Shown in pieces: positions 26,273-38,665 of a DNA stretch of 64,000 bases (positions are counted from its first letter, which is position 1; each line of letters opens with the position of its first letter). Location of the stretch: assembly GCF_021155775.2 (NCBI RefSeq), contig NC_060232.1, positions 13,180,251-13,244,250 of the forward strand. The letters are read 5' to 3'. Source of the DNA: Neodiprion pinetum (taxonomy: Eukaryota > Arthropoda > Insecta > Hymenoptera > Diprionidae). A program made the position numbers and the translations under genes. The notes under the pieces are model-generated. The model did no database searches, was not told the origin of the DNA, and saw only the letters and a program-made list of their open reading frames with translations.

Positions 26273-27040
26273 TATTGTTAGATTTCTCTCAAAACTGTTT
26301 TGTGTAGGGCTAATCGTAACTATTTATCTATAACTAATATTTGAAAAGAAACGTACAGATCTGCTGTTCAAAATAAGTTTTTCAACGGAGCAGATATAAA
26401 TGTCGCTACGTAACTGAACACCTTTGTAAGCATAATTTATATTGCACTCAGAGGTGCCGAATACATTAATTACACGTTGAGTGAGGGTTTGTTTATTGCA
26501 AATACTTGTACGAAAATTGCAGATGAGCGTCAAATATTTCCGGTTACCACCTTCTCGTTTCACCTTACATCTGGCATACCACGAGCATGCTGTTACGTAC
26601 ACTTTAACGCGGCACCTTTTGCGTGCTTATTTCCATTCCCGAACTTGACTTACTCATTCCTCGATTTTCATTACAAATTACCTCATCCGTTAGTCTGTTC
26701 AACCTACAGATATACATTCAACGTATTGATATTTTTCTTCCACGTTTACATCATATTATTTCAGAGCAGTAGTGAAGTATAACTATGAATTATCGACTAT
26801 GTGATATACTGTGAATCGAGCAGGAAAGGGTCGAGTTTGATGAAAGTGCATCAGGAATAAGCTATGTTGGTCAAAAGAAGCAACCTCTGGTATCGGAGTT
26901 AGTAGAATCCATAATTAAGCAACTGGATTTGGGAAAATTTTACTACAATTATGAATTCTTAACTTCAAATAATGTTACGACGATTCCCATTTTGTCACAA
27001 TTTCTGTTTCCCAAATGTTGCAGTACCTTGGGACTGTAAG
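26273..27040. other. No feature recognised
   Basis: Short overlapping ORFs on both strands, without domain signals. Confidence 0.4.
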
Positions 27041-27372
27041 CAGGATGGCCACACACCTTAAAAACCTGGAAAACCTGGAATTGTCAGGAGATTTTAAATT
27101 TGGTCATGAAGAAAACTAAAAATATCAGTTTTCTATCATGGGATTTAAAAATGACCTTTTGACGTAACAAGTTTACTCTTTCTCGTCGAGAAAACAAATT
27201 GGCTTAAACTGATTTTTTTTTGTACGTAATATTTTTCTTCAATGAGAATTGAATTTGATTCGAATATAGAGTTGATAAGCTGAACGATTTAGGTTTTAGT
27301 AACTTACTAGAACTGGGATAATGTCAGGGAACACTAGGTTTGAAAAAGAAAAAAAAAATTGTGGCCACCCTG
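27041..27372. mobile_element. hAT-like non-autonomous repeat (CAGGGTGGCCACA ends)
   Basis: The left end CAGGATGGCCACA matches the reverse of the right end, CAGGGTGGCCACA. Inside the left end is the phrase ACCTGGAAAACCTGGAATTG, which I recognise from a repeat type widespread in animal genomes. CAG...CTG termini suggest the hAT superfamily. No matching 8-bp target duplication is evident, so the copy is probably old. Confidence 0.7.
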
Positions 27373-28899
27373 ATAAAATCAATTTTTGGTGGGCAGTTGA
27401 ATTCGAAAGATTCAGATTCGGATTAGCCGAGTGTACGTCTCACCAGCAGGGTGCTTTGTGTTTTTTTTTTGAGGGACTACTTGGATGAACGTCAAAGGTA
27501 TATATTGCGAATCTCACAGTGTACCCGCGGCAGAAAGATACATAGTTTTTTGTGGACATTCGACGTTGAGAACCACGACTTGCACTGCGATCGTTTCTAT
27601 TGTGTTGCGAACTTCAATATCCTTTAATACAACTGGGCTATTGACGAGGCAACCCCGCGTCTATGACACGTGACCAACAGTTTTTGTATCATAGACCAGT
27701 TGTCGGAGGGTACCGACATGTAATATTTTACAATATTCAACATTGGAGACACCGGTTTATTTTGTATAAATGCTTTATAGACAATTTAATGTCTAGGCTG
27801 AGTCCGCCAGCATTTGTGCGATTAGGAGTACATTTTGCCAGAATTCGCATGCATTTTAGCAAGTTAGCTGTACGTTTTACCAATCAGCATCTCTATCATA
27901 ACCCACGATTAGAGAGAGTGAGGAATCGGCCAACCGTAGACGATAAATCAATTGTTGATCAATAAAACGTAATTTTCACGTAGTTAAAATGCACGCAGAT
28001 GTGTAACGCATTTTCCTGAGACATCAAAATTTTGTTTTCACCAACGTGCGCAGCTTTTGGACTAGTTGCGGAGATAATTTAAATCGAAACAATAAGCTTG
28101 TCATTCGGAATGCAGGTCTGTAGCCCTCGTCGCTCTTTTCATATTTTATTGCACGTGAGACCTTACCGATCCCGCACATAACAAGACCGTGCTAAGATTT
28201 TCCAAAGGTATGACCGAAAAGTACTGGAAATGTGTCAAATTCATTTTCTATGGTGAGCTAATTACGTGTAGGAATGATCCTAGGAACAGATTTTAGATCG
28301 ATTTTCACTTTCATAATATTCTGCAAGTACAATCATTCATTATTATACCTGAGAGTGGGTATCATTCAAATGATGTTTCTTCTCTTGAGAATCTTGTTAC
28401 CCGAGGATAGAAAAAAGTGTAACTATTCAAAGTAAGGCTATTGGGAAAATAGTTGCATTACGTTTAGCCACGGATTAAAATTTCTACAGAAATAACCGCC
28501 GATCGATGGTGTGAGTCTGAGTTTGTACGTAAAGTAAATATACCCGGTGGCGGTGAATGTGGAGCGAGACTCTTGTCAAAAAATTGATAGGGTAACTCCC
28601 TTCTTCGACTATCCTACTAGCTCCCGCGATTTGTTTGTACGGAGATTTCTGCGCCCCCTATGTCCACTATGCAAAACTGGCAATATACGATACGAGTGAA
28701 GATGCATACACATGCTTCAACGCGTGTATATCAGAGGTACGCGAGACACGAAAGAGTATTGAAACAATTAGATTTTTTATAAAAATAGAATTGTACTGAT
28801 CTCCTAAACCAATAATCAAATCGCAATTAGACCGATCGAGCGAAATAGATTGTTCGGTGAAAAAATAGTGGACCAATCCCCGGTGACATTCTACTTATA
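27373..28899. other. No feature recognised
   Basis: AT-rich sequence with a few chance ORFs, including 27,663-27,965 on +, which has no known domain. Confidence 0.4.
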
Positions 28900-29602
28900 C
28901 ACAGTCAGGAGGCCAAAAAAGTGATTTTTGAAGGATTTTTCATGCAAAGACGTTTCAATTTATTAACATAACAATTTATAAACATATAGTGGTAATATTG
29001 AACTTGATTCTGACATTTTTTAATGTTAAAGAAAAATTATATTTAAAGCTGCTATAGCGGATCTCTGGGAGCACCTCTAAAAAAAGACGGCTTGCGGTGA
29101 ACAAGATTTCTAGGAAACGGCTGAACCGACCAGTCTCAAATTTTTACACAAGTTTTATAAATATATTTTTAGCTCCTTAATCGAAAGTTTTTTCTCATCG
29201 ATAAATATTTTCTATTTTATAAACAAATTAAGGCGGCAATTTTTATGGAAGATCGATTTTTTTTTTTCAGAAACCGCCGTTTTGCTAAACATTATTATTT
29301 TGCTTATTCCTTTGCTTAAAGGCCAGATAGTACCTTATTTTAACTAAATCTTTTTCGTTTTTTCATTTCCGATGGTCCAGTCCAGAGATATCTTGCTCAA
29401 GATACCGCGAGACGCCTGTTTTTAGAGGTGCTCCCGGATATCGGCTATAGCAGCTTCAAAAACCATTATTTTTACAAATAAAAAATATCAGAATAAAGTT
29501 CAATGTTACCCTAATATGTATATAAATTTGTACATTAATAAATTGAAATGTCTCTACATGAAAAATCCGTGAAAAGTCACTTTTTTCGGCCACCCGACTG
29601 CG
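28900..29602. mobile_element. Foldback element with ~200-bp inverted arms, TA-flanked
   Basis: The left end CACAGTCAGGAGGCC and the reversed right end CGCAGTCGGGTGGCC are each preceded by TTA TA. The arms remain alignable for about 200 bp inward to the paired GCTGCTATAGC and GGGAGCACCTCTAAAAA segments. The ~300-bp centre has no coding capacity. The TA flanks and CA(C/G)AGT start suit a Tc1/mariner-derived non-autonomous element. Confidence 0.85.
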
Positions 29603-29779
29603 TATAATCCCTTAACATGCCTCTAGTACCGACAGGTCACGGTAGAAATCGAAATTCAACAACGACCTGGTTACCAAATAGCTGCAATATGGTTTTTTGA
29701 CATGGCGATGGTAAATTCTTGGTATTCTTTTTCGGTAGCTACCATATACATGGTTCCCATGTACACTGCTACTCATCGT

Positions 29780-30413
29780 CAGCGCTGGATCTAGGATGTT
29801 TTCTAGGGGAGCAAGACCTTAGGCTGCCGCCCCCTACTACTAACTTAACCTAATTGTTACCTCAATTTGCTTCTTTAAGAACTGGAAATACATTCAGGTA
29901 TTTCAGAAAAGCAATGAAAGTGTGAAGTTAATGAAAGAAACAAATTATTTATTGCACGAGTAAGTCACATGATAACATATTTAAGAAATCAAAAAGGCCG
30001 ATGATTTGTAGAATTCCAGCTTTTTCTCAAATATATTTGAAAAAGCGGCATGTATCCTAAAAAAAATATCCTCTTTAACCTGATTTGTTTGAAATCAAAA
30101 GCCAACCTACACAAAAAGTCTGGAGAAATATGTTATGGGTTGATATGTAAACAAAACATTCTTCCTAAGAGAACTCGTTTTCTCAAATCTATTCGTTCAT
30201 GAGTGATGGCAGATGAACAATGTCACGAAAGAACCTCTAGGAACATGTGAAGTCAGTATGTTTTTTTTTCTTTCATATTCTATTATCAGGTAAAATATCT
30301 TGGGCAAATGTGTTCGCAATCCGGCAGTTCGATTTCTTTCTTTTTGCCGCCCCATGAAGTTGCCGCCCATGGCAAGTGCCCCGGCTTGCCCCCCCGCAAT
30401 AGATCCGGCGCTG
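29780..30413. mobile_element. hAT-like element with CAGCGC(T/C)GGATCTA termini
   Basis: The left end CAGCGCTGGATCTAGG faces a right end that reads CAGCGCCGGATCTATTG in reverse. Next to both are segments containing GCCGCC and GGGGCAAG. The CAG...CTG ends and CGGATC subterminus are typical of hAT non-autonomous elements. The expected 8-bp flanking duplication is not recognisable (CTCATCGT against CTGCTGCT). No transposase frame is present. Confidence 0.65.
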
Positions 30414-30610
30414 CTGCTGCTAAATGGCACCAGATAGAATTTACGTCAGCATAACTGGCAATGTTTGTATCCCAAGCACGCTATGTAACGATTGAATACA
30501 CTAGACGTGATGACTCGATACACAGGATTTAAATGGCCAGCCAATAATATCACCCTATCGCCGTTTGGCAGTTTTTAGTCGTCGTGTAGTCGACAACAAT
30601 ATCCAACATA

Positions 30611-30991
30611 TCGGGCCTAAATGTGGAAACAAACTACCTGGCCGCCTACAGATAGGCAACCGGGCGTTACATTTCGTTCATAGGTTGGCACTTTGGAAAG
30701 CCGCGTAGCGCGGCAACCCGGCAAGATGACTCAACCTCAAGTTTGAGGTGTTATTGGCACTACGGCCGTATTCGTAAATTGACTGATAGTACTGAAAATT
30801 CCCTAGGACAGAGTCAGAGCTATTCGCGAACTTGGAAGCGCAAAAGAAATAAAAGATTGCTGATAGTACTGTTAGTCAATTTTCGAACACGGCCTACGCA
30901 GCTTTCCAGAGTGCCAACTCACGAACAAAATGTAACCCCCGGTTGCCTATCTGTAAATGCGAAGGTTGCTTCCTTCCATGTTTAGACCCGG
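30611..30991. mobile_element. Foldback element carrying a nested MITE
   Basis: The left arm (about 30,611-30,705) pairs with the right arm (about 30,898-30,991). Both share the GATAGGCAACCGGG and TTGGCACT segments in opposite orientation. A separate 132-bp MITE sits between the arms. Its target duplication is a simple TA, so it looks like a later insertion. Confidence 0.75.
30763..30894. mobile_element. 132-bp MITE, copy 1 (nested)
   Basis: The ends CGGCCGTATTCG and, in reverse, GGCCGTGTTCG are flanked by TA on each side. The internal sequence around CCCTAGGACAGAGTCAGA and GCGCAAAAGAAATAAAAGAT matches copy 2 at 31,236-31,367, which has exactly the same length. Confidence 0.8.
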
Positions 30992-31235
30992 TAGTTGACT
31001 CCGAGATGGTTGCCAAGCGACTATACGTAATACTGCGCAATATTTTTAAGGTTTAGATGCGGCAGCTGGGAACCAGAATTGCCAGTATCGTGGTGCCAAT
31101 TACTGCACAACAATATAACGTCGTTTTATGCAAGTTTGCTGCTTCTTTGGCGATAGAAGCTAACGTAATCTAGAAGCAAATTCAAAACCGACGCTACATA
31201 ACATGTTTAGTTTGCCATTGCCGAATACATGCCAC

Positions 31236-31367
31236 GGGTGCGTTCCGAAATGAGCCGGTAGCGTTAAAAACTCCCTAGGACAGAGACAGATCTACCCACG
31301 ATCTTGACAGCGCAAAAGAGATAAAAGATTGTTGACATCATTGGGAGCTAATATCGGAACGCATCCC
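31236..31367. mobile_element. 132-bp MITE, copy 2
   Basis: Terminal inverted repeats GGGTGCGTTCCGA and, in reverse, GGGATGCGTTCCGAT surround the same internal core as copy 1 (CCCTAGGACAGAGACAGA ... GCGCAAAAGAGATAAAAGAT). The termini have diverged from copy 1 more than the core has. No clear target duplication is seen. Confidence 0.75.
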
Positions 31368-32923
31368 AAGATGAGTCATCAATTGACCACATGGCAGTTA
31401 CGAACCTAGACGGATTATCGGCCGCCAAATAGTCTCCACATAAAACTGATAGTTATTTCTATGATGTAATTGTTGGTATTCACAGTTCAAATTTACTATT
31501 TCCAAATTTTTCCCTGCACCAAGAGGAATTTTTTAGTTAGATGCAATTAGATTAGCTTCAGTGTAATTTTTCAAACTTTTATTTCATCACTTTCTTGTTT
31601 CAAAACTTTTCTCGACTCAACTATACATCCCGTATATTCTAAACATACTCGTGATGTTGATGTACTTGGCGTAAAATATAGCATTCCGTGATTTTCAAGA
31701 ACTGTAACTTTCAAATGATTAGAACATTCGAATATCGAATTCAATTTTCATATCGAATTTTACTATTTGCTTAGATTTGATTTGACCGATATTTGCACAC
31801 TCCTAGTCTGGACACGTTCTATAAGTGTGTACCAGCAGGGTTGATCCGAAGTTATGTCTCGTGCCACACTGGCGTCATGGTGCGACGGAGACCCGATGAT
31901 TATCGTAAACTGTTTGCGAAAAGGAAAACAACCATCAAACAAAGTAAGAGTTAGCATGGATCGGGTGTATTCTGAACAGGGGAAAAGGAACCCCTCCGGT
32001 CATGGCTGGGCCAAGGGCAAAGGTAAACAGTAAATTCATTTCGATCAAAGCGCAGAGCGTGCGTTATTCTCCGCGAATTTTTCTCCTCGCTCTATACCCG
32101 GGGGAAATCTTCAACCTCCGGATTAATCGCATTTATGCGTTTTCTCTTTGCGTTCGTTTGTAAAGCTTTACCTCTACCCAAATTATAAAGAGAACGTATA
32201 CCAAATCAACTACTGAACAGTAGAACACATGACAAATTACGTAATTCAGTTGGAACATCGTGTCTCCCGAGCTGTTCGTGACGTACGATTTATGTCGCAT
32301 ACCTATGTGATGAAAGCTGCTAAATCATGTTGTACAATAGGTAGTGTAATTCTGCAGGAGCATCATAGGTGTATTTACGTTAGAATGTTTGGAATAAAAA
32401 TCGATTTTTCAACGGGCTACACGTAGCTAGTTTAGATAGAAGAAAAATTCTGTCAAAAGATGAGCATTTTAGTTTGAGTAGAAAATTGGGCTTATTAACT
32501 TTTTAATTTTTTTTATTTTACATTTTTTTGAAGTCATGAAGAATCAAGATGTAGCAGTTCTATTATAGCTCTTTTTAAATTTATATTTAACCCAAAGATC
32601 ACGATCCATAACATAGCGATATATCGAACGGGAGTTTTATTTCCCTAAATTAAAGGTTCATATTTATTATAAAACTATTTTATGAGATTGAATGAATATT
32701 AAAAAGCTGTCAGATAAACTTGTCAAACATCAACTGGAGACTAAATATTACAATTATGAGCCTTTTTCACGACGCAAGTTGATATTATGATTGTTTCAGA
32801 AATAAAAAAACTTTTTTGTTCACTATTCTTCATAAATTCATAAAAATGTAAAAAAGTGAAAAATCAAATGCGCCCGATCTTCCGCACTGGATGAAATTTC
32901 GGTTACACAGTTTGATAAATTAA
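31368..32923. other. No gene recognised
   Basis: AT-rich intergenic sequence with a CpG-richer patch near 31.8-32.1 kb. Nothing supported. Confidence 0.4.
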
Positions 32924-33819
32924 GGGATCGTCTCAGTGTGAAATTTTCGAAAAATTGTTGTTTTTTTTTGCATTATCGTATAGTATGCACTGTTCTAAAC
33001 ATTCTCTCAAATTTTTAAATCGGAATTCAAATTATTACGGTCGCTACAGCGTTTCTTGTAGAAAGGGAACGGGTTTTCTACCTGCGCGAGTACTAAGGTG
33101 CTTAGGTTCTATAACCTTGCAGAATAAACTGTCCAAGCATTTCAGTTCGTTTTTGACATCCACCACGGATAGACGTACGAGAGAAACCCCCAAGAAAAAA
33201 ATCAAGACCTGGCATCGCCGATTGATCGTAAGTAAACGATTTATATAAACTTTTCCAACTTCAATCTTTAAACGCGTTTTTCTCAGAATGGTGTTTTTCA
33301 AAACGGTTTCCACTCTCAAAGGAAGAGTTTTAAAGATATCTAGTTCCAATTTCAGGAGAATATTTTAAACGTCATTCTTTATCGCGCTATGGAAGCTTTT
33401 TTTTTTTTTTTTGAAAACTTCCTATTTTTTTTACGAAAAACTGTCGAAAAAAAGGGCCACATTCGACACTTTTTGTTCAAACCACCGCCATTTTGTCAAA
33501 TTTGAAAAAAAAAAAAACCCCTCCATAGCGCGATAGCGACTTTCCTACAGATCAATAATCTTTTTGAAATTTTTTTTCAGATCAAAATTGGGGCCGTCAT
33601 CGTGGAAACCGTGCAGCACCTTTTTTTTTCACGTGAAATTACAACAATTTATACAACAATGATGCACTCAATAAATAAACTTTAAAAAAATCATTTTGTA
33701 TTCTTCATAAACGTATTTATTTATGAAAAAGAAAACCGGACCGATTAGTTTATTTGAACATTAAAAAAAAAATTCGCGAAAATCAGTGATTTTTCGGAGG
33801 GTCACACTGAGACGATCCC
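32924..33819. mobile_element. TTAA-flanked element with perfect 18-bp terminal repeat
   Basis: TTAA at 32,920-32,923 and 33,820-33,823 flanks a perfect inverted repeat, GGGATCGTCTCAGTGTGA. The CGAAAAAT segment just inside is also shared by both ends. TTAA target duplication is characteristic of piggyBac and Kolobok superfamilies. The 896-bp body has long A and T runs and one chance-like 97-codon frame, so the element is non-autonomous. Confidence 0.88.
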
Positions 33820-33823
33820 TTAA

Positions 33824-35098
33824 AGTCGAACGCAATGTCGACAGATAAAAAATTTAACTTACAGTTGCTAGGAAATCGGAAAAACAGTGACTATTCGCCT
33901 GAGATGTGGTAATAACTGTTAATAAGCCAAAAGTCAAAGCTGTACCAGCCGTATGTCAACGAATCTCGTTAAGATCACTCCAACCCCAAAACAAAAATTA
34001 GATAACACATAGAACTCGCTACAGGGAATGTAATTATCGAGATTTTAAAGTTTCGCTGTACTGTTTTTTGATAACGACAAACACTGGTAAATATAAATTG
34101 ACAACCTAGTGGACATTTTTAATCGTATGTTTGACAATTAATCAGCTATTGTATTCAAATACGCCATCTTCGGCGGTATCCGATTAGTTGATTTCATTTT
34201 TACCGGTATCGTATAAGTCAAATATGCGTCAACTGTGGGTCACTTCAGGATTAGAATAAGTTTCCAATTGCGCTGTCTTACCACCATAGCTGCCAGCATC
34301 GATAATGCAGAACGTGGAGTTATCACTTTTTCGCTTATGCGAAGTGTTCGCTTTTTCAAAAACGGATTGAAACTACGATCGGAATGCAGGGGCGGGAAAT
34401 TATTCGTCAGTGGAGTTGGATAGTTGAAAACCTTATGTAACTAGCCATTATTGATTTCTTACCGACCTTGAACGGCAGTGGACCGGACAAATGCGAGGGG
34501 TATTCATTTGAAAATCCTTATTGCTAGTGTGCAACGCAGTTTCTGGAGGGATCTGCAATACGTATTTGTAAATATTAAGATGTTTCGTTAAGAAGCAACA
34601 TTTTTTTCGCTTTCAGCCGATAAACTTGTACGTAGTAAAAAACGAATCCTCACGGAAGGATATCTTTTAAATCGGATTTTCGAAGATTTTTAAGTTGTTA
34701 ATTCTCTACAAGAGATTACAAATACAAATTAATAAACTTGACTGTTTTAAAATTATTTAGAAGAAATGGTCTTTCACATTATACTCTGAATAAATATCTA
34801 CCTAATACGACCAGGTGATTGTTGAAAAAAAATTCAAAAACCAAAATATCAGTTCATTTACTAAAAACATCTGAAAGAGGTTTCAAAAACGTATTACGTA
34901 GTTTTGATCCAAAACAATGTCAACGCTACAGGTACGTGAATCCACTGTTGATTCTGAACTTAATGTACGAGACATGCAAATGTTTAAATTTTAGTAGATT
35001 GTGAATAAAATGAATGTGTATCCCACGATCCTTCGAAATGCAGAGGTACAGAGATTTTACCAATGTGTTTCCGAGTATAATAGTTGGGCGTCGGTATG
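33824..35098. other. No feature recognised
   Basis: AT-rich sequence without supported ORFs or repeats. Confidence 0.4.
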
Positions 35099-35106
35099 CA
35101 GCTAAG

Positions 35107-36830
35107 CAGGGGCGTACCAATCGAAAATGGCGCCTAGGGCAAGCATCGAAGTTGCGCCTATTCATAAATTATCTAATTACAAAATAAACAGATACACTAA
35201 ATAAAATGGTCGTAAATCTTCCAAAACATTTTTATTTTCTGTCTAAGGGCAAAGATTAGTCAGTGAAAGTGCTTTTTTAATAGTCTCAAACTTCAAATTG
35301 CACCTTTCTTGCCTTCTGCTATGCGAATAGATTTATAACATTTTCGAAAGTCTACGGATGGCCGTTGTTACACCACTAATCCCCTCTCGCTCGTTCGCGG
35401 AAGACCACTACACGAAGTAAAAGAATTATTTGAACCAAGTGATATTCGATTGATTCAACTAAACGCTATAGTTAAATGCGGCGAACACTCATTCAGCAAA
35501 ATACTTTTGTCGGACGAAGTACTTGTGGTAACTTAATGTAGAATTGAATCAAGCCTTTGAATGATCTAGCTGACTATCGATTTATTCAAAATAACATGCG
35601 CCGTGAGTTTCTTATGATAATGTGAATTTTGTATCAAGAAAATGTGTGATCGAGATGAAGAAAAATTCGATTAAACGTGATTCAATGGTTCTGTCTTAAA
35701 AATATGAAATTGTTGTATGTACTGAAATAAATTGAGCTTCGTATTTATGTGTTGTTGAGTCAAGAGTTCAATGGTTGAAACAGGCCAGGAAATTTGTTGC
35801 TACAAAAATCTTCTGCGTTGACTGAACATTAGAGTTATTCAACCGCACAAATCGTATTTTTGAACTGAAATATTCTTATAATACTGTTGACTCAGAATTT
35901 TGTGGGATTTATCCGATATTTAATGGGCCTAACCCGAAAACTTAGGGTTGTAAATGTAGAAATGTAAATTGAACATATGTCAACAGTTTTTGTTTGTGTC
36001 GTCAATATTAATTTCGATAATTCGGAACTTGGTATTGTGCTTTCTTCGTTTGTACTTTGTGACAGGATATGGTGACAGATCTATCTTACGTTGTCTGAAT
36101 CAGAACTCATAGCCGACTACCCGTTTTTATAAGTATCTCTGAAGCTACTTCCTTAGCGAGAAAGTTTACCGCCTAGCGGCCGTTTATAGTACGAGTATAC
36201 CGATGCTTACGATCACTACTACTTGTTTCAAAGCATGTGGTGTTTCTTTTACCTCGTTAACAAATTTGTGCATCTGATTCAACCAGTTACGCCAAACAAA
36301 CTCCGGTTAGATCAACAAAGTGTGTCATTCAATTAATGTAAATATTTTGTTAGCTAGATTCTTTCTTATTTTATGTGAACCACTTCATTTCTTGTCAATG
36401 AACATGCGATTTGGAGGAACAATATATAAACCTCGAAAGTCGAAGGAAATGATATTTGGTTGACTCAATTTCGGAAACACATCGAGAGGTTCATTCAAAT
36501 GAATATTTCATTCGATTGCGACAAGAAAGGCTTTTGTTGAATCAAGGGATTTTCAACTAAATCAAAATTGTTCAATCGAAGTCATCGTATTTGGAACAAA
36601 TAAGGGGTACTAGATTGGAGTGAATTGACTCCAACAAAATGAGTTTTGTTGGTTCAAGAATTTCTCTTCTTCCGTACACGTGCAGGAATCACGGTATTAT
36701 TTTAATATGAATTATGTTGTTGGTTTATGTCGACTTTTAAGTTTAACAATTTGCGAATCGTGCGCCCCACACTCTTTGAATGGCGCCCAGGGCACGTGCC
36801 CTACTTTGTCCCACCCCAAGTACGCCACTG
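35107..36830. mobile_element. hAT-type non-autonomous element with perfect 8-bp target duplication
   Basis: The element runs from CAGGGGCGTACC to AGTACGCCACTG. The 8-bp target CAGCTAAG is duplicated exactly at 35,099-35,106 and 36,831-36,838. Subterminal segments containing GGCGCC and AGGGCA also pair imperfectly. CAG...CTG ends with an 8-bp duplication define the hAT superfamily. The 1.7-kb interior has no transposase-length frame, so it is an internally replaced or decayed copy. Confidence 0.93.
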
Positions 36831-36838
36831 CAGCTAAG

Positions 36839-37600
36839 GGTGGTAAGTCGAAGCGCGGAAACGTGACACTCCTGCACAAAAACGTGGGTTTTAAACACGG
36901 AGTTAATACATCGAAATCAAAGGGTATAACAGTCACTCTTTTCGCACAACATTTTCATTTCCAACTCATTAAAAATAACGAGCCATGAGTCGGTGATGTT
37001 TTCCACAAGTATATGATATCCTGCATATTATTGTTACCAGACCGAAATGCTAACTGCACAGCTTTATTCTAGCCGCGTTCAGCCCGAACGAGAGACGATT
37101 AACTCATTGAGCATTAATTAATCGATTTCGACGAACGATTGGTGTTCAAATATCGTGACCGGATGTTATTTGGACTTTTCAAATACCAAAATTTGTGTAA
37201 CCCAACGTCAAAACACAAGCTGTCCATATAATTACCGTTGCATGTAAATCAAAGGATTATTAAAAATTTATACATTTATAAAAGTTCGTTTCCACGATAA
37301 AAATTTAATTCCGATGGGAAGCTGGAAGCGCAGAATTGCTAACTGTGACTAGATCATGGATCGCTAGTCCATCCTCACCGTTTCATCAATGTTCTTACTT
37401 GCTCGTCAATGAAGATTTAAAATTTGCTCTACATCGCTGAGAGTTAAAAAAAAATTTCTAGGTTACTGTAAGGCATGGCTTTAAACATTTCTTTTGTACT
37501 CAACTTTAAATGGTGTATATATTGTTGCATAATGTTTGTCACTTGCCTTGTTACAAAATTTATTGTTCGTGACAAATGTGAATCAAATGAAATATTCGTT
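36839..37600. other. No feature recognised
   Basis: AT-rich intergenic sequence. Confidence 0.4.
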
Positions 37601-37632
37601 CTGAGGAGGTCTCTCACTCAGGCCGATAATTA
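37601..37632 (+). ncRNA. Decayed hammerhead-ribozyme-like core (possible Penelope relic)
   Basis: CTGAGGA is followed by GGTCT...AGGCC, which can form a five-pair helix II, and then GATAA where an active hammerhead has GAAA. The arrangement, including the CACTCAGG segment, parallels the core at 55,887-55,914. No inverted partner or reverse transcriptase is visible, so if real it is a solo, degenerate pseudo-LTR piece. Confidence 0.35.
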
Positions 37633-38661
37633 AACTTAAAAGTTGTTCGTCTCACCGACCTTCACATCCAAGAATCCCCCAATTCATCAAAGGATTATTC
37701 TCTTTCTGTGAGGAAACCGAACTTTCGATGAGCTGACTGCTTGGATTGATGAGAAATGATTAATTCACAATCAATATTTGACCTTCTATCACAATTTTAA
37801 TCAAAGTTAATGAAGAAATACTTCATTTTCTGTATTTATCCGATTTCTTCGTGTACATTGCAAATGTGGCCATAAAAAAATTTGACGCATCAAAGGGCAT
37901 TGGAGTAAGCTAAATAATATTTAATACGTAACTCTTTCTTCGAAGTTTGAATTGTAATAATCAAATGAAACCGCTCCTAAGTTGGTATTTTGTTACGTAT
38001 CCTTCAAACCAAAATTATAAAAATAGCGTTTATTGTTGTTGTACGTCGCGCTATTTTTATTTTTAATCTAACGGTGCGCCTCATTGGTAACTGATCATTA
38101 ATATAATTTTAATGATAATTAACGCTAATAATTTTGTCTTACGTACAATATCAATTCCGCAAACGATGATATGGAATCTTTGCATAATTGTTTCGCAGTG
38201 TTTAACGTTATTTCCAAAGTCCACCACCGAAAACCCTGAATCAGATATTTTCGAAAATTTACATATTCTCATTTATCCCACTGTAGTCAAAGTGATACTC
38301 GGTTCTAAGTTCCGATGCCATAAGTTTCATGTTGTGATCTAAAACATTTTGAGATTTTTTTGTATTCTGTCTCGTTTGAACGCAGATTTGTAAACGCGGT
38401 TGTTACGTCCGACTCCCGTCCAACTACAACAAGTAAAACTGCGACAGGAGCACGAAATGGAAAGGGGACAGAAAAAACTCACGGTGAGAAAGCAAATCAA
38501 TAAACTTCTCTCCCTCTCTCTTTCTCTTTCTCTCTTTCTCCCTCTCACTTTCTCAGCCTCCTTGTAGCTCCTTACGCCAACCCTCCCATCACACCATCCA
38601 GCTTGTACTGTGCAATGCGCTCGGGCATTCCCTTCACGCGATTAATGAGCCAAGCCTCTTT
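37633..38661. other. No gene; pyrimidine-rich tract at the right end
   Basis: AT-rich sequence. A CT-rich low-complexity tract occupies about 38,505-38,555 and explains the Arg/Glu-rich frame on the other strand. Confidence 0.5.
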
Positions 38662-38665
38662 TTAA

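Noticed and set aside
30197..30985. Short proline/glycine or basic frames near 30.2-31.0 kb
   Set aside because: They lie within the hAT-like element and the foldback/MITE and follow transposon sequence.
32955..33349. Overlapping ~100-codon frames on both strands
   Set aside because: They lie inside the TTAA-flanked element, and neither resembles a transposase.
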